Made by a program: the position numbers and the translations under genes | From: Halichondria panicea | Taxonomy: Eukaryota; Porifera; Demospongiae; Suberitida; Halichondriidae | Length of the DNA stretch: 64,000 nt | Assembly (NCBI RefSeq): GCF_963675165.1 | Contig: NC_087380.1 | Coordinates: forward strand, 1,541,803 to 1,605,802 | Reading direction: 5' to 3' | Part shown: piece after piece, positions 10,249 through 22,769 of the stretch | Numbering within the stretch: position 1 is the first letter of the stretch | Layout of the letters: the number at the start of each line of letters is the position of its first letter | The notes under the pieces: model-generated | Database searches by the model: none | Told to the model about the DNA's origin: nothing | What the model saw: the letters and a program-made list of their open reading frames with translations, nothing else

Positions 10249-10945
10249 TAACACTGAAAAACTACACCTTTTTGATACAGTGAACACAGGACCCACTGAA
10301 CCACCCACCACCTGTCCTGACCTCACTGTACCAGCCAATGGAGTGATCAGCTACAATTTGGGGACTGCTAGTCTGAGACCAGTGGACACTGTGGCCACCT
10401 ATACCTGTGTCACTGGCTACACTCTCGATGGAGTCACCACCAGAACTTGTGGGAGTGATGGAGTGTGGAGTAGTTTTTTCGAAATTTTTTTTTTGAGTGG
10501 GAGTGGGAGTGGTAGTGGGTCACCTCCCAATAATTGTTATGGTAAGTGGAATGAACTTTGTACTGCTTATTTGTTGAGTGTATCGTCTTCCAATAACACT
10601 GAAAAACTACACCTTTATTGATACAGTGAACACAGGACCCACTGAAACACCCACCACCTGTCCTGACCTCACTGTACCAACCAATGGAGTGATCAGCTAC
10701 AATATGGGGACTGCTAATCTGAGACCAGTGGACACTGTGGCCACCTACACCTGTGTCACTGGCTACACTCTCGATGGAGACACCACCAGAACTTGTGGGA
10801 GTGATGGAGTGTGGAGTAGTTTTTCCGAAAATCTTTTTTTTTTGAGTGGGAGTGGGAGTGGTAGTGGGTCACCTCCCAATAATTGTTATGGTAAGTGGAA
10901 TGAACTTTGTACTGCTTGTTTGTTGAGTGTATCGTCTCCCAACAT
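10249..10945 (+). repeat. Tandem duplication of a sushi exon with its intron flanks
   Basis: Two units of about 345 bp (10249-10594 and 10595-10945), nearly identical, each beginning AACACTGAAAAACTACACC. A third start of the unit appears at about 10940 and then diverges. Confidence 0.8.
10281..10890 (+). CDS. Two sushi exons with a Ser-Gly insertion (possible 5' part of the adhesion GPCR)
   Basis: Exons 10281-10541 and 10627-10890 are 261 and 264 bp, both phase 1-1 with good AG/GT borders. Each encodes a sushi domain of the receptor type (TCPDLTVPANG, TCGSDGVWSS). The usual end (SGSAPTCQ) is replaced by a hydrophobic run and a SGSGSGSGSPPNNC stretch, so the last cysteine is displaced by about 15 residues. 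The poly-T tract inside differs between copies, yet both stay open. No transmembrane exon of the receptor type follows, and the phases would let them splice to 11598. Their parent gene is uncertain. Confidence 0.5.
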
Positions 10946-11597
10946 AACACTGAAAAACTAACGATTTTCTACTGTTTTGATGACATCAGCAGCCGCTATC
11001 AACCGCAAGTTTAATTAAGAGTGGGTATACAGCTATCGTACACCCACTTCTGTGGCAGCAGCATATATAGGATGTTTTTTTGGTATCAAAATGTAGCCCG
11101 TAAACTTACTACAGAAATTTACAAGCTAAGCTATTAATTTTTGCAGAAAGCTTGCAGCTCAGTGTTCAAGTGAGGAACTTTAATTTAGCTGACAAGGCAA
11201 TAATTATTTATGGCTCGTTGTATTACAGGCTGCAGTATCCTTCTATTTTTTCTAAGAACTCTGAGGTCTTTCTTGCATCCTAAAATAGTTATAGCTAGAT
11301 ATACATATGTAGTCAAGCTAGATAAATTTCTTTATATCACATCTCTGAGCCATGTGGTTGTCAGCCACTTAGATATTCATACTCTGCCTCAAGTACCAGT
11401 GGAACAAAAACGTGTATTGTCATGATACGCAACCACTCGCAGAGGGTTGGACTACATGCTACTGCCATCCAAAACTAATTTCTGTATGCCATAATAAGTA
11501 TAGCTGTAAGATAGGGGAGGGGGACCGCCAACACTATGACACCGCGGCGCCACTGAATTACTTTTTTGTTTTCATGATCCCATTCTTATACCTATAG
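10946..11597. other. Noncoding stretch upstream of the GPCR sushi array
   Basis: No supported exon. An open frame starting at 11210 has a hydrophobic start but no usable donor in phase. The words near 11570 (TTCATGATCCCATTCTTATACC) belong to the intron sequence repeated before the sushi exons at 11817 and 12031. Confidence 0.4.
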
Positions 11598-14500
11598 TTA
11601 TTGACTGTGGCGACCTCTTTGACCCCTCCAATGGAGCAGTGAACACATCCTCCGGAACAACCTTCATGATGACTGCTACCTACACCTGTAACACTGGATA
11701 CAATCTGACTGGTGATACAACCAGGACTTGTCAGGCTAATGGAACTTGGAGTGGGACTGCCGCTTGTACTCGTAAGTCTTCATTGTTTTCATGATCCCAT
11801 TATTATACCTATGTAGCTGTTGACTGTGGCTCCCTATCTGACCCTGGGAATGGAATTGTTGATGCATCCAATACCACCTTCATGAACACTGCTACCTACA
11901 ACTGTAACACTGGCTACAATCTGACTGGTGATACAACCAGGACTTGTCAGGCTAATGGAACTTGGAGTGGGACTGCCGCTTGTACTCGTAAGTTAATTGT
12001 TTTCATGATCCCATTTTTATACCTATATAGCTGTTGACTGTGGCTTCCTCTCTGACCCTGGGAATGGAATTGTTGAAGCATCTAATACCACCTTAATGAA
12101 CACTGCTACCTACAACTGTAACAATGGCTACAATCTGACTGGAGACATGACCAGGACTTGTCAAGCTAATGGAACTTGGAGTGGGACTGCTCCAACTTGT
12201 GAAAGTAGATCTATAATTATGTTGTTACATCTCTTGTTATTGTGTACCCTGTTTTATTTTCCAGTTGTTACCTGTCCAATCCTCCCTGCTCCCACCAATG
12301 GAATGGTTGATGAACCTAGAAACACCTTTGGGAGCAATGCCACCTACACCTGTGACACTGGCTACACTCTCAATGGAGACACTACCAGGACTTGTGGGAA
12401 CGATGGATCTTGGAGTGGCAGTGAACCAACTTGTAATCGTAAGTTTAGATTATATGCCTCGCAATCTCTAAGAACTCTTTCTTTTAGTTGTTGACTGTGG
12501 CCCCCTCACTGGCCCCTCCAATGGCTTGGTCACTGTAACTATTACCACATTCAGAGGCACTGCTGTGTATACATGTAACAATGGCTACAATCTGACTGGT
12601 GATATGACCAGGACTTGTCAGGCTAATGGAACTTGGACTGGGACTGTTCAAATATGTGATCGTAAGTCCTTTACCAGTAAATGAGACTCTTCGTACTTGG
12701 AAAATGAACTTGCGAATAATTATATGCATAGCTTGTTTTATAATGCCATTCTTATACTCTGTAGCTGTCAACTGTGGTGACCTCACTGACCCCACCAATG
12801 GAGCAGTGAACACATCCTCCGGAACCACTTTTAATATGAACGCTACCTACACCTGTAACACTGGCTACAATCTGATTGGAATTACGCCCAGGACTTGTCA
12901 GGCTACTAATGAAACTTGGAGTGGCAGTGAACCAACTTGTGAAAGTACGTTTTCACAAATATATCTGATCATTGCGTACACTGCTGCATTGCTATGTACA
13001 CAAACAAAGAGCAGAGTGTTCTTCATAAATACACAATCGAGTGTAAAACAACTATGGTACGTCATTGTCTTCTCTGCAGTTGTCACCTGTTCAATCCTCC
13101 CTGCTCCCACCAATGGAATGGTTGATGAACCTAGAAATACCTTTGGAAGCAATGCCACCTACACCTGTGACACTGGCTACACTCTCAATGGAGACACTAC
13201 CAGGACTTGTGGGAACGATGGATCTTGGAGTGGCAGTGAACCAACTTGTAATCATAAGTTTAGATATATATTCCTCGCAATCTCTAAGAACTCTTTCTTT
13301 TAGTTGTTGACTGTGGCCCCCTCACTGGCCCCTCCAATGGCTTGGTCACTGTAACTATTACCACATTCAGAGGCACTGCTGTGTATACATGTAACAATGG
13401 CTACAATCTGACTGGTGATATGACCAGGACTTGTCAGGCTAATGGAACTTGGACTGGGACTGTTCAAATATGTGATCGTAAGTCCTTTACCAGTAAATGC
13501 GACTCTTCGTACTTGGAAAATGCACTTGCGAATAATTATATGCATAGCTTGTTTTTATAATGCCATTCTTATACCCTGTAGCTGTCAACTGTGGTGACCT
13601 CACTGACCCCACCAATGGAGCAGTGAACACATCCTCCGGAACCACTTTTAATATGAACGCTACCTACACCTGTAACACTGGCTACAATCTGAATGGAATT
13701 ACGCCCAGAACTTGTCAGGCTACTAATGAAACTTGGAGTGGCAGTGAACCAACTTGTGAAAGTACGTTTTCACAATTATATCTGATCATTGCGTACACTG
13801 CTGCATTTGCTATGTACACAAACAAAGAGCAGAGTGTTCTTCATAAATACACAATCGAGTGTAAAACAACTATGGTACGTCATTGTCTTCTCTGCAGTTG
13901 TCACCTGTTCAATCCTCCCTGCTCCCACCAATGGAATGGTTGATGAACCTAGAAATACCTTTGGAAGCAATGCCACCTACACCTGTGACACTGGCTACAC
14001 TCTCAATGGAGACACTACCAGGACTTGTGGGAACGATGGATCTTGGAGTGGCAGTGAACCAACTTGTAATTGTAAGTTTAGATATATCATATGCCTCGCA
14101 ATCTCTAAGAACTCTTTCTTTTAGTTGTTGACTGTGGCCCCCTCACTGGCCCCTCCAATGGCTTGGTCACTGTAACTATTACCACATTCAGAGGCACTGC
14201 TGTGTATACATGTAACAATGGCTACAATCTGACTGGTGATATGACCAGGACTTGTCAGGCTAATGGAACTTGGACTGGGACTGTTCAAATATGTGATCGT
14301 AAGTCCTTTACCAGTAAATGCGACTCTTCGTACTTGGAAAATGCACTTGCGAATAATTATATGCATAGCTTGTTTTTATAATGCCATTCTTATACCCTGT
14401 AGCTGTCAACTGTGGTGACCTCACTGACCCCACCAATGGAGCAGTGAACACATCCTCCGGAACCACTTTTAATATGAACGCTACCTACACCTGTAACACT

Positions 14501-17500
14501 GGCTACAATCTGATTGGAATTACGCCCAGGACTTGTCAGGCTACTAATGAAACTTGGAGTGGCAGTGAACCAACTTGTGAAAGTACGTTTTCACAATTAT
14601 ATCTGATCATTGCGTACACTGCTGCATTAATAGTTAATTCAATCATATGAATATGTTCACTTAGAATCAATGAATGTCTGAATATCCATTGTGTCTGATT
14701 ATCGGTGCCTTGCTCTATTCAGTTAAATATTTCAGATTCTACAGCTCAGTCAGAATAGTGATTGAAAAATACGAAAATTTCAAGTCCACCATAATTATTA
14801 AAATAACCCACTAGCTATAACTGCAGCATGTATGTACCGTATTACTAACCTTGCGAATGAACCAAATCAGCAGAAAAATTAACCCTTTATGATCTAGCTA
14901 TTGCGTTCTGGCAAGAATCGTGTGTATTTACTAGTACTATAATTTAGGTTTTGCGATTTTATTGTTGCGAATTGATTAACCCTAGCATATGTTTATAGTA
15001 ATACGGTATAGATCTGTCATCCTGATTCCCTAGTTGTTGACTGTGGAGCCCCTCCCACTATTTTTGACGGCAGTAGGACACTAGCTGGTACAACATTTGG
15101 AGAGATGGCCACCTACACATGCACCACTAGTGGGTTCAGTATCTTTGGATCAGCCACCATAACTTGTCAGGCTAATGGGAGCTGGGAACCTGAGCCAGCC
15201 TGTACTATGGGTCGTGAGTTATTGTCTGAGTGTATTAGGCTGGTCTAGTTACTCTGTTCTGTGCAGCCATTGATTGTGGCCCACCTCCCTCTGTTTCTAA
15301 TGGCTCTCCTGGAGCACCCTCACCTGACACAATGCTCGATGGAATGGTGACCTACACCTGTGACACTGGGTATGAGGTCTCCACTGGAGTCACCACAGCA
15401 ACGGCTACCTGTATGGCCAATAGGGTGTGGGAGACTGTACCAACTTGTCAACGTACGTTATATAATTATGTTCAGAATTCCATTACGGCATTTATTTTTT
15501 CGATATACACTGCCACTCGTACAAAAATAGCGTAGACTATCATGTACACAATGTACTTCCTTCATGTACGTGTTCATGCATGTGTGTAAAGTACTCGCAT
15601 GCACTATTATAGTTCTTCCTGCATGCAAGCGGTAATGGCAGTGCATGAATGGTAGAGTAGTGCGAAAATTCTCTCATGGTTGAAGTGAGTTTAAAACTTT
15701 CTCAATATTCTGCTGACATATCTGAATCCGTTTTTAGTGGATAATTGATGGGAACTGATCGTCCCGACAACCTCACTCTCACAAATGACATTACTGGTGG
15801 AAAAGAGCAAATTTGCCTGAGCCTGATACTCGTAAACATTATCACATCATAATTATGTAGACTTTGAGACAATTAACTCATTGACAGTAAGGGCTTTTGC
15901 GAGCATTATAGTGAACGTACTCAATTAATGATAAAGACAATGCTCCATCCATGCATGGCTGCATATTTCACGACTATACCAGAAAACCCACTCAGCACTT
16001 GTGCTATATGTATCAGTGCTGTACACAATGGTTCATTGATTGGTTGTAACTGATGAGTTCAGAGTTCAGAGTGGACAGTTCAAATGCAATCTTTACACAG
16101 GCGAGACTGCCGGACTTTAAGATTGCATCCTCACACTCCTTCACAGTCATAGCATCTGAATTATTTTTTTTCTCTATAGGCGTAGTTTGCGAAGCTGAAC
16201 AGGATTCTGTATGGGGGCTTGTGTTCCCTACCACTTTGGCTGGCTTTTCTTATTCCCAGCAATGCCCACAAAATGGAAATGGAACAACTTTAGGTATGTA
16301 ACACCATGTGAACCAATAAATGGTCCACTGCTGCATAAAACACCTTATGAATGTTTCACCATTGAGCATATACAATCAAGCATTCCATGTGACTGTGTGT
16401 GCGTTGATGTGCACGTATAATTAATAGGAACTGCAACTCGTTTCTGTACACTGGGTGGTGTATGGGAAGCAGTTAATACAGATAACTGCACTAGGGAAGT
16501 AATCATCTCACTTAATAACACGGTAAGTCTTTGCAGTTACTATGTGCACTGTCATAAGATATACTGTAACCATTCATGACGAATTTAACGATCTTTCACC
16601 CAGCTATTTTTCTATTCTCCATGCATTCAGGCAAATGAACTATTTTCTAGAAATGCATCTCAGAACAATGCATCTCAGAACGAAGTTGACAACCTTCTTG
16701 TTTCTCTTGCGGAGGCTACTAGTGTAAATGCAACAGGAGGCTCAACCATATTCCCCCAAGACCTCAGCACTACTAATTTGATCGTCAAGTCAAGTGTGAA
16801 TTACCTCATTCAAAATGTAGAAACTGCTAGTCCCATGTCTTCTCTCAATTTCAGTGAAGTAAGCTAATTATATTAGTGAAGCACTTCCTTTTTGTTAAAT
16901 AGTTGTGTCTTGTAGGAAGTTATGAACGTTCTCAACAATGTTTTGGATGAGAGGAATACCGGAGGATGGGAAAGATTGCAAGAGGTATAATAATGGCACA
17001 GATAAAGATAATTCACTGACAATCAATTATGCTTCAGGATTCTTCTGCTGAGAGTCAGCAATTGTTGTTGAGTGCTGAGTTATATGGTCAGTATGTGTCC
17101 TCGGCACTAAGGAGTGAAGGTGTGGATACAGGCAACGTGACGGAGATCACCCTTATGAGACAGAACATCGGTATGCGTGTACTTCACCATTTGCTATAGA
17201 TATATTCGTAAAGTTGGTTTGAAGTATTATTATGATCTTTCCAGTATCATAATCAAGGAGCATTCCACACAAAGTCAATTTCTAGTCTGTTGCTATGTAT
17301 CCAGACCTGACCTTTTGTACTACGCCTTGCGCACTCGCAAATGAAGTCCAAGTTAGATAAACCACACCCACTCGTAGAGTATACATCTTAGATTCTCTTG
17401 GCTTACTCTCGTAAGCAAAAAGTACACTAACTCCGTTATTATGCCTCAAGGCGTAGCCGCACGAGGAATACAGTAAATCAAGCTGACTGTGTGTGTGTGT

Positions 17501-17770
17501 GTTCCAGCTGTAACTGCTCAACGGTTGCAATGCGACAAAAACTAACAATTTCTATAGGCTTCTAGCGACGTTCTCTTGGATTTTGATTCGTGGATTAGCA
17601 AACTAAAGCTTTTTTCTCGAGTTCTGGCTAGTTTGACTCACAGTGAAGGCTGTTGCAGTCTCTTCAAAATCTTTCATAGTACCATCTGTGCGCACACATT
17701 TTATTCAACGTTTGAGTTAGCCTTGCACTAAAGTGCTAGCTGTTTGTTAGCTACATGAATCAGGAAAGAG

Positions 17771-17810
<40 letters not shown>

Positions 17811-20800
17811 TCTGAGTAGGTGTGGTGTTATAATTATGCATTTACTACATGTCCAGTGCTAGCTGCAATGGAAGTTGACACCACTAGTTTGGATAACATT
17901 ATCTTTCCTGAAGTTGTTAAAGTCAGTGAAGAAACAGGCTCAGCTCAAACTGTGATACCAGCTACTCTTCTTGCGGAGAGAGGCGCTCTAGGTATTCTAT
18001 ACACGCTCAAGTTGGTGTTAACCATTGATTTTGTTTATCCATGTCTGTCTCAATTTCAGAGGGGGGTGTTACAGCAGTCAACATTCTGTTCTCCAACTTG
18101 GAGGATTTTCTTCCAAAAACTAACCTCGGAATGTACGTTCAGTACCTAAAGTTATGTTTTACTCAGTCTTATTGTATTGTTTATACAGGAACACAACCAG
18201 ACCAGTTTCACAGGTTATTTCTAGTCAAGTCTTCTCTAATGTGAAGTTAAATAACTTCCAGACAAAGGCAACCTTCAGATTCACCACCCAAAAGGTAATT
18301 TATTTATACAGTTTGAATTATGAGCGACACTAATTGATATGCGTGCAGTTTTCTGAAGATGAAGTAGCCGAAAATGCCAAATGTGTATTTTGGAGTGTTT
18401 CTAGGTGAGCTGTTCTTTTAATGTTTATTGTTAACAATTATTGTTATTTTGTCAGTGATGCGGCGAACAGCATGTGGTCCACGGAAGGTGTGACTACAGT
18501 AAGTGTGGATGAAGACTCGCAAATGAGAGTATATAATATTGTCTGTGAGAGCAGTCATTTCACCGCATTTGCTGTTCTAATGGATGTTACTGGAGCACTG
18601 AATGTGAGCATTATATATGCAGCGAATACTAATTTACTTGGATCAGTCTTTATAATTATAATGCTTGGTCCTTGATCTTCTGTAGGATACAACTGCAGAG
18701 ATCAGGTTTGCTCTATCGGTGGTAACTTATGTTGGTTGTTCCATCTCCATCTTCTTTCTTCTGTTGTCTATTGTCTATTTCTTGACATTGAGGTAATTAT
18801 AGGACTATAGATATAGCTTTGTTATAAAACTTTTACCATGCTGTTGATGTTTAGAAGAGAACTGCTGACCAAGGTTCATAACTTCATTCATTTTAACCTG
18901 TCAATTTCGTTGCTCCTTGGTTACGTGGTGTTCTTGTCAGGAGTAGAGACTGCTGTGGCCAACAAGGTGCATGTCACTTGAGTCTTATATGAGTATTTTA
19001 GCTTGTGCAGAGTATACTCGAACAATATGAAATGATTCGTATATCGAGGTGACCATAATTCAGAGTGGAGAATTAATAAAAAAAGTCTACTATAATTATT
19101 GATCTTTTAATTTACCATGACTTGCAGGGAGCGTGTGTGTTTGTGGCTGTTCTCCTTCACTACCTGTTCACTACTGTGTTCTTTTGGATGCTGTGTGAGG
19201 GAATTATGCTCTATCTGATGTTGGTGCTTGTCTTCAGCCAAATATCCAAAAAATGGTGGATATTCTTTATTATTGGATGGGGTAAATTATTTCGTACTGA
19301 ATGCATAATAATTATACACAATCTTAATAGCTACATGAATGTACACATAATTATATAAATACCATATATCTTCTAATTTATCGGACACTTCATATTACGG
19401 ACACTTTTTTCTGGGCAAATTTTGTTGTTCCAATACAGCGGACATGCACTCTGGTCCTTTAATTTTACTGGCCGGTAAACCAAGCAACGTATAGCTTTAT
19501 TAGATAGCTTGCATGAGGATTAGCGCTAGTGCAACTGTTCAGTCGCACATGCATGCACTGTACTATTAGCTCGCATGCAGTTGTATAATTATAGTATGCC
19601 TGTTCTGACCTCACGTGTACAATAAAGATCTGTTCCAGTTTATACCCAGACAATTTCCTGTTGTAGAAAATATATACGGTATAGTTGTATTGCAGCTATA
19701 ATTATTACTTTCTTTGCGACTGTCAATGAAATAGACCTCTCTACAAATTTACGGAGCCAGTGAATTACTTATACTCCTCAAAGCAAGGTGGAGGATTCAT
19801 CTATTTTTATATGCATGTGCGGTGAACGCCGGTGATGAATATAGCATTCTGCCGAGTGTATTGGGTATAATTATGTTTCTTGCAGTTGTTCCAGTGATAC
19901 CGGTGGCTATATCTGCTGCACTAATTCATGACCAGTATGGCACAGAAGAGTAGTAAGTTTCTATTGTAAATGGAAAGCTCGTCTCTAATTCTGATACAGC
20001 ATACAGTGTTTCTCCCAATAAATTTCCATATTTTTAACCTTTACAGCTGACAATATTGATTTGTCCCCTTTATACATTCAGTTGTTGGATTGCTGTTGGT
20101 GCCGGTGATAAAGGAGCGATATGGGCATTTGTTGTACCAATGCTACTAGTTGTTCTGGTGAGATCTCTAGCTTGCAATGCCATTTGGACTAGTGTTCTTT
20201 CAAATAACAATAGCAGTTTTTAAGAGTACATCTGTATGGAATGAACTATATAATTGTATCATGTATAATTTTATTTTGTATTATTTTAGTATACTGTATT
20301 TTAGAATGTTCTGGTAGATTGTCTTGTACTAGGTGCTAGTTGTTATATATTAGAACCTTCTAGTAGCTGTTTTGGAATTTTGTGTAACTATTCTGTTGAG
20401 ATGACTCAGAGAGGTACGTAATCATTTTTTTAAGTTGACTGAAATGTACCTTATGATGACTATATATACCTGCATATACATACAGGTGAATATATTCTTC
20501 CTCCTGGCTGCTTTGCGCAGTGTCTATAGACGAGAAAGTCAACCATGCAACGAAGTGGAAAAAAGGAATCTTTACAGTTATTCTCGTGAGTATGTCAACT
20601 CTCATGCATCATTTAGTAACATGTTGATCCCAATGTTTGTATATATGCGTGCAGACAACTCTTCAAGGCCACCTTAATTCTCCTTCCATTGCTCGGGCTG
20701 ACTTGGGTGTTTGGACTACTCTCAGTCAACAGGAGCACTATTGTGTTTGCATGGTTGTTCTCTATCTTTAACTCACTGCAAGGCCTATTCGTATTCATTT

Positions 20801-21765
20801 TCCATGTGCTCAGGAGTGAAAAGGTGCGTTGTATATATAATTTATATATATACGCAGTCAAGTAATTTAGCATTTTTACTAATTTTTAGGTCACAAACTT
20901 CATAAAGCAGTGCAGAAACAGAATCGATAGTATTGCATCAACTTCTTCGTCAGGAAAAAACAATCTCAGACTGGTATAATTATATATAGGAGCCCCTTTT
21001 ATTAAGTATAGTACAGACATTCGAGGGGCTTAATTTTCGATGTTTTCGTGGGTTAGCAATCCTACCCACGAAAATTAAGTTCATGAAAATTGTTCCAATA
21101 TGTATCTGCTATAACGTGCGAAGAGTAAAGGCGTGGCTTCTGGTAAGCATGCGTCAACCCACAAACATTGTGGAACAAAATGCTTTTAAATGCTTTAAAT
21201 TTCGTGGAAATGAAATATAAGTGCCTCAAAAATTTCGCGCTATATTATATGGTAGTAGTTTTTGGCTGCTTTATAAATATAAATATATTTAATATATATG
21301 GTAGAGGTGCTCATGCACATGCATGCATGCTTGGGAGTCCAGGTGTATTTTTTGTGCGCTTTTAATTAAGGGCCTCTATAAGCATGCATGCATGCATGTG
21401 TGTGTGTCAAATCGATACTCATTATAATTTTTTATAGCAATAATAATTATATTGATGATAATTATAGGTGCCAGACTTTGCATGAAATGCATGTATCTAT
21501 TATGCAGAGCAAGAATTCGACGAGTGGTGTTCAGCTCAAGCCAATTGCAAGTAACTCTAGATTCAGCAAACACAATCATAGTACCGTGCAAGACGAAGCC
21601 ATTAAAGTCGATGATACTGTATCTGAGTCCGGCTTAGAGATGTCATACATTGCTGAATTGCTTGAAAATGATCAAAACTGGCACACAAATGTGATCTTTA
21701 ATGATCATTGGATGAACGATGCTTCATACTCACAGGAAAACCTTGAAGCACGGCTAATTGCATAG
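11598..21765 (+). CDS. Adhesion G-protein-coupled receptor with sushi array, HormR, GAIN/GPS and 7TM
   Basis: Fourteen phase 1-1 sushi exons: 11598-11771, 11817-11987, 12031-12204, 12265-12438, 12488-12661, 12765-12944, 13080-13253, 13304-13477, 13582-13761, 13898-14071, 14125-14298, 14403-14582, 15034-15213 and 15267-15452. A HormR-like domain follows on 16180-16293 and 16428-16522 ([21 protein letters not shown]). GAIN exons: 16631-16858, 16916-16984, 17038-17170, 17857-17991, 18060-18132, 18189-18294 and 18349-18404. The GPS is on 18456-18603 (KCVFWSVS, then [11 protein letters not shown], cleavage expected at HF/T). The 7TM exons are 18686-18792, 18855-18966, 19128-19281, 19886-19952, 20082-20157, 20486-20589 and 20655-20823 ([35 protein letters not shown]). 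The tail is 20890-20973 and 21508-21765. All junction phases agree, giving about 1585 aa from the first listed exon. The signal peptide is unassigned (see 9152). The donor after 13253 is mutated. Confidence 0.88.
12205..14628 (+). repeat. Triplicated three-sushi cassette inside the GPCR gene
   Basis: Exons 4-6, 7-9 and 10-12 of the array form three near-identical units with periods of 815 and 818 bp, introns included (for example TTTCACAATTATATCTGATC after each third exon and GTAAGTCCTTTACCAGTAAA after each second exon). Similarity stops at about 14628 (TGCTGCATT then unrelated sequence), which marks the array end. Confidence 0.9.
14835..15007 (+). mobile_element. MITE, TACCGTATTACTA family, GPCR intron
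   Basis: Terminal inverted repeats TACCGTATTACTA and TAGTAATACGGTA. The interior holds CTTGCGAATGAACCAAATCA and CTATTGCGTTCTGGCAAGAA, as in its relatives. It sits in the intron before the GPCR sushi exon at 15034. Confidence 0.8.
15453..16179 (+). other. Long GPCR intron without recognised content
   Basis: This is the intron between the last sushi exon and the HormR exon. It contains only AT-rich sequence and short GCATGC-rich words. The acceptor is a T-rich tract ending CTCTATAG. Confidence 0.5.
17240..17745 (+). repeat. Dispersed repeat in a GPCR intron, related to 49166-49610
   Basis: From 17478 to about 17740 the sequence matches 49283-49600 (AGCTGTAACTGCTCAACGGT, GGCTTCTAGC, ACGTTCTCTTGGATTTTGAT). 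The 5' part includes a short palindromic word around TATGCCTCAAGGCGTAGCCG. No coding potential. Confidence 0.7.
17774..17818. repeat. (TA)n microsatellite
   Basis: Uninterrupted TA dinucleotides, about 22 repeats, near the 3' end of a GPCR intron. Confidence 0.95.
19360..19681. mobile_element. MITE with TACCRTATAT termini, GPCR intron
   Basis: The left end TACCATATATCTTCTA and the right end TAGAAAATATATACGGTA form terminal inverted repeats. The interior has repeats of CGGACACTT and CGGACATG. It lies in the intron between the TM3 and TM4 exons. Confidence 0.6.
21008..21247. mobile_element. MITE related to 32824-33055, last GPCR intron
   Basis: Shares TCGAGGGGCTTAATTTTCG, GGGTTAGCAATCCTAC, AAAGGCGTGGCTTC and AATTTCGCGCTATA in the same order with the element at 32824. 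The ends have decayed compared with that copy. Confidence 0.7.
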
Positions 21766-22769
21766 ATTATACTCACTGTTTTTTCACTTGCAGTGTCGCT
21801 ATAATTATATATACTATATACTAGCGGAATGAATTATTCAAGTCCATATAATTATATACTAGCTGTTTGTATAATTAAGACTTGTAGATTTAGTCACCTT
21901 TTTATTTTTGGTTCGTTTAAAACACGATGCCAGGAATTCAAGTGCACTTTATAATGAAAGAAATCTCTATGAAAAAATTATTACTGGAATCTCTATAAAA
22001 CGGAATTTGAATTGGGAACAAGCTTTTTGGTATTAATGTAATCATAGATCATGCCTATATAAAATTATTAAGCCATAACTGCTCTCCCAGTATAGCTCGG
22101 CCGGCTTTGATCATAGACATTTGTTACTTTTTACTAATTATATGGCAGACAATGTATTGTAGAGATTTCTACCATCGATGAGCCAGATAAAGAATTAACT
22201 GGACATGTACTTACACACCCAGGAATTAACTGGGAGGCATTAATAAATTATTGCCTACACACGCAGCAGACCTTATAGTACTCGACTCAACAGCGTGCAT
22301 TATTAGCTAGATATAGTATTATAGGATCATTTTATCAACCTTTAACACAAAAATCAGGGCGCGACAAGCATGCAGTCACACTTCCAAATTTACTGCACAA
22401 AACGTAAGCATAATTCATTAGTGACTTTTTGACCCTGTCCGACCTCCCCTGTTGATTGTCACCTCTCGTAGTGACACCACCCTTACACATGACTACCCCT
22501 CCCCCCCTACTCCTAAACGTTAAACTATATACTATATATAGGGCGCATCCAGGATTTTATACATGCATCCCTTAATTATGCATAACCCTGCCACATGTAA
22601 AGTTCTGTAAAGGCATTCCAGAATCGTGCAACTAGTGACTGATAATCAATGCACGAATCTTAACACAATTAATGTGTACCAGTATAATATCCATTCCAAT
22701 CTTGCGTAGAAACTTCACCCGTTGCTGCAGTGGCTATAAATTATAATGAACAGAGAGGGGAACGAATGT
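21766..22769. other. 3' flank of the GPCR, noncoding
   Basis: AT-rich sequence with frequent ATAATTATA words. No gene or defined element was recognised. Confidence 0.5.

Noticed and set aside
11210-11425. Possible GPCR signal-peptide exon starting at 11210
   Set aside because: The start is hydrophobic, but no GT donor in a usable phase follows before polar sequence, and there is no similarity to the other signal exons.
12898-13158. Minus-strand open frames repeated in each GPCR cassette
   Set aside because: They are antisense shadows of the triplicated sushi exons.
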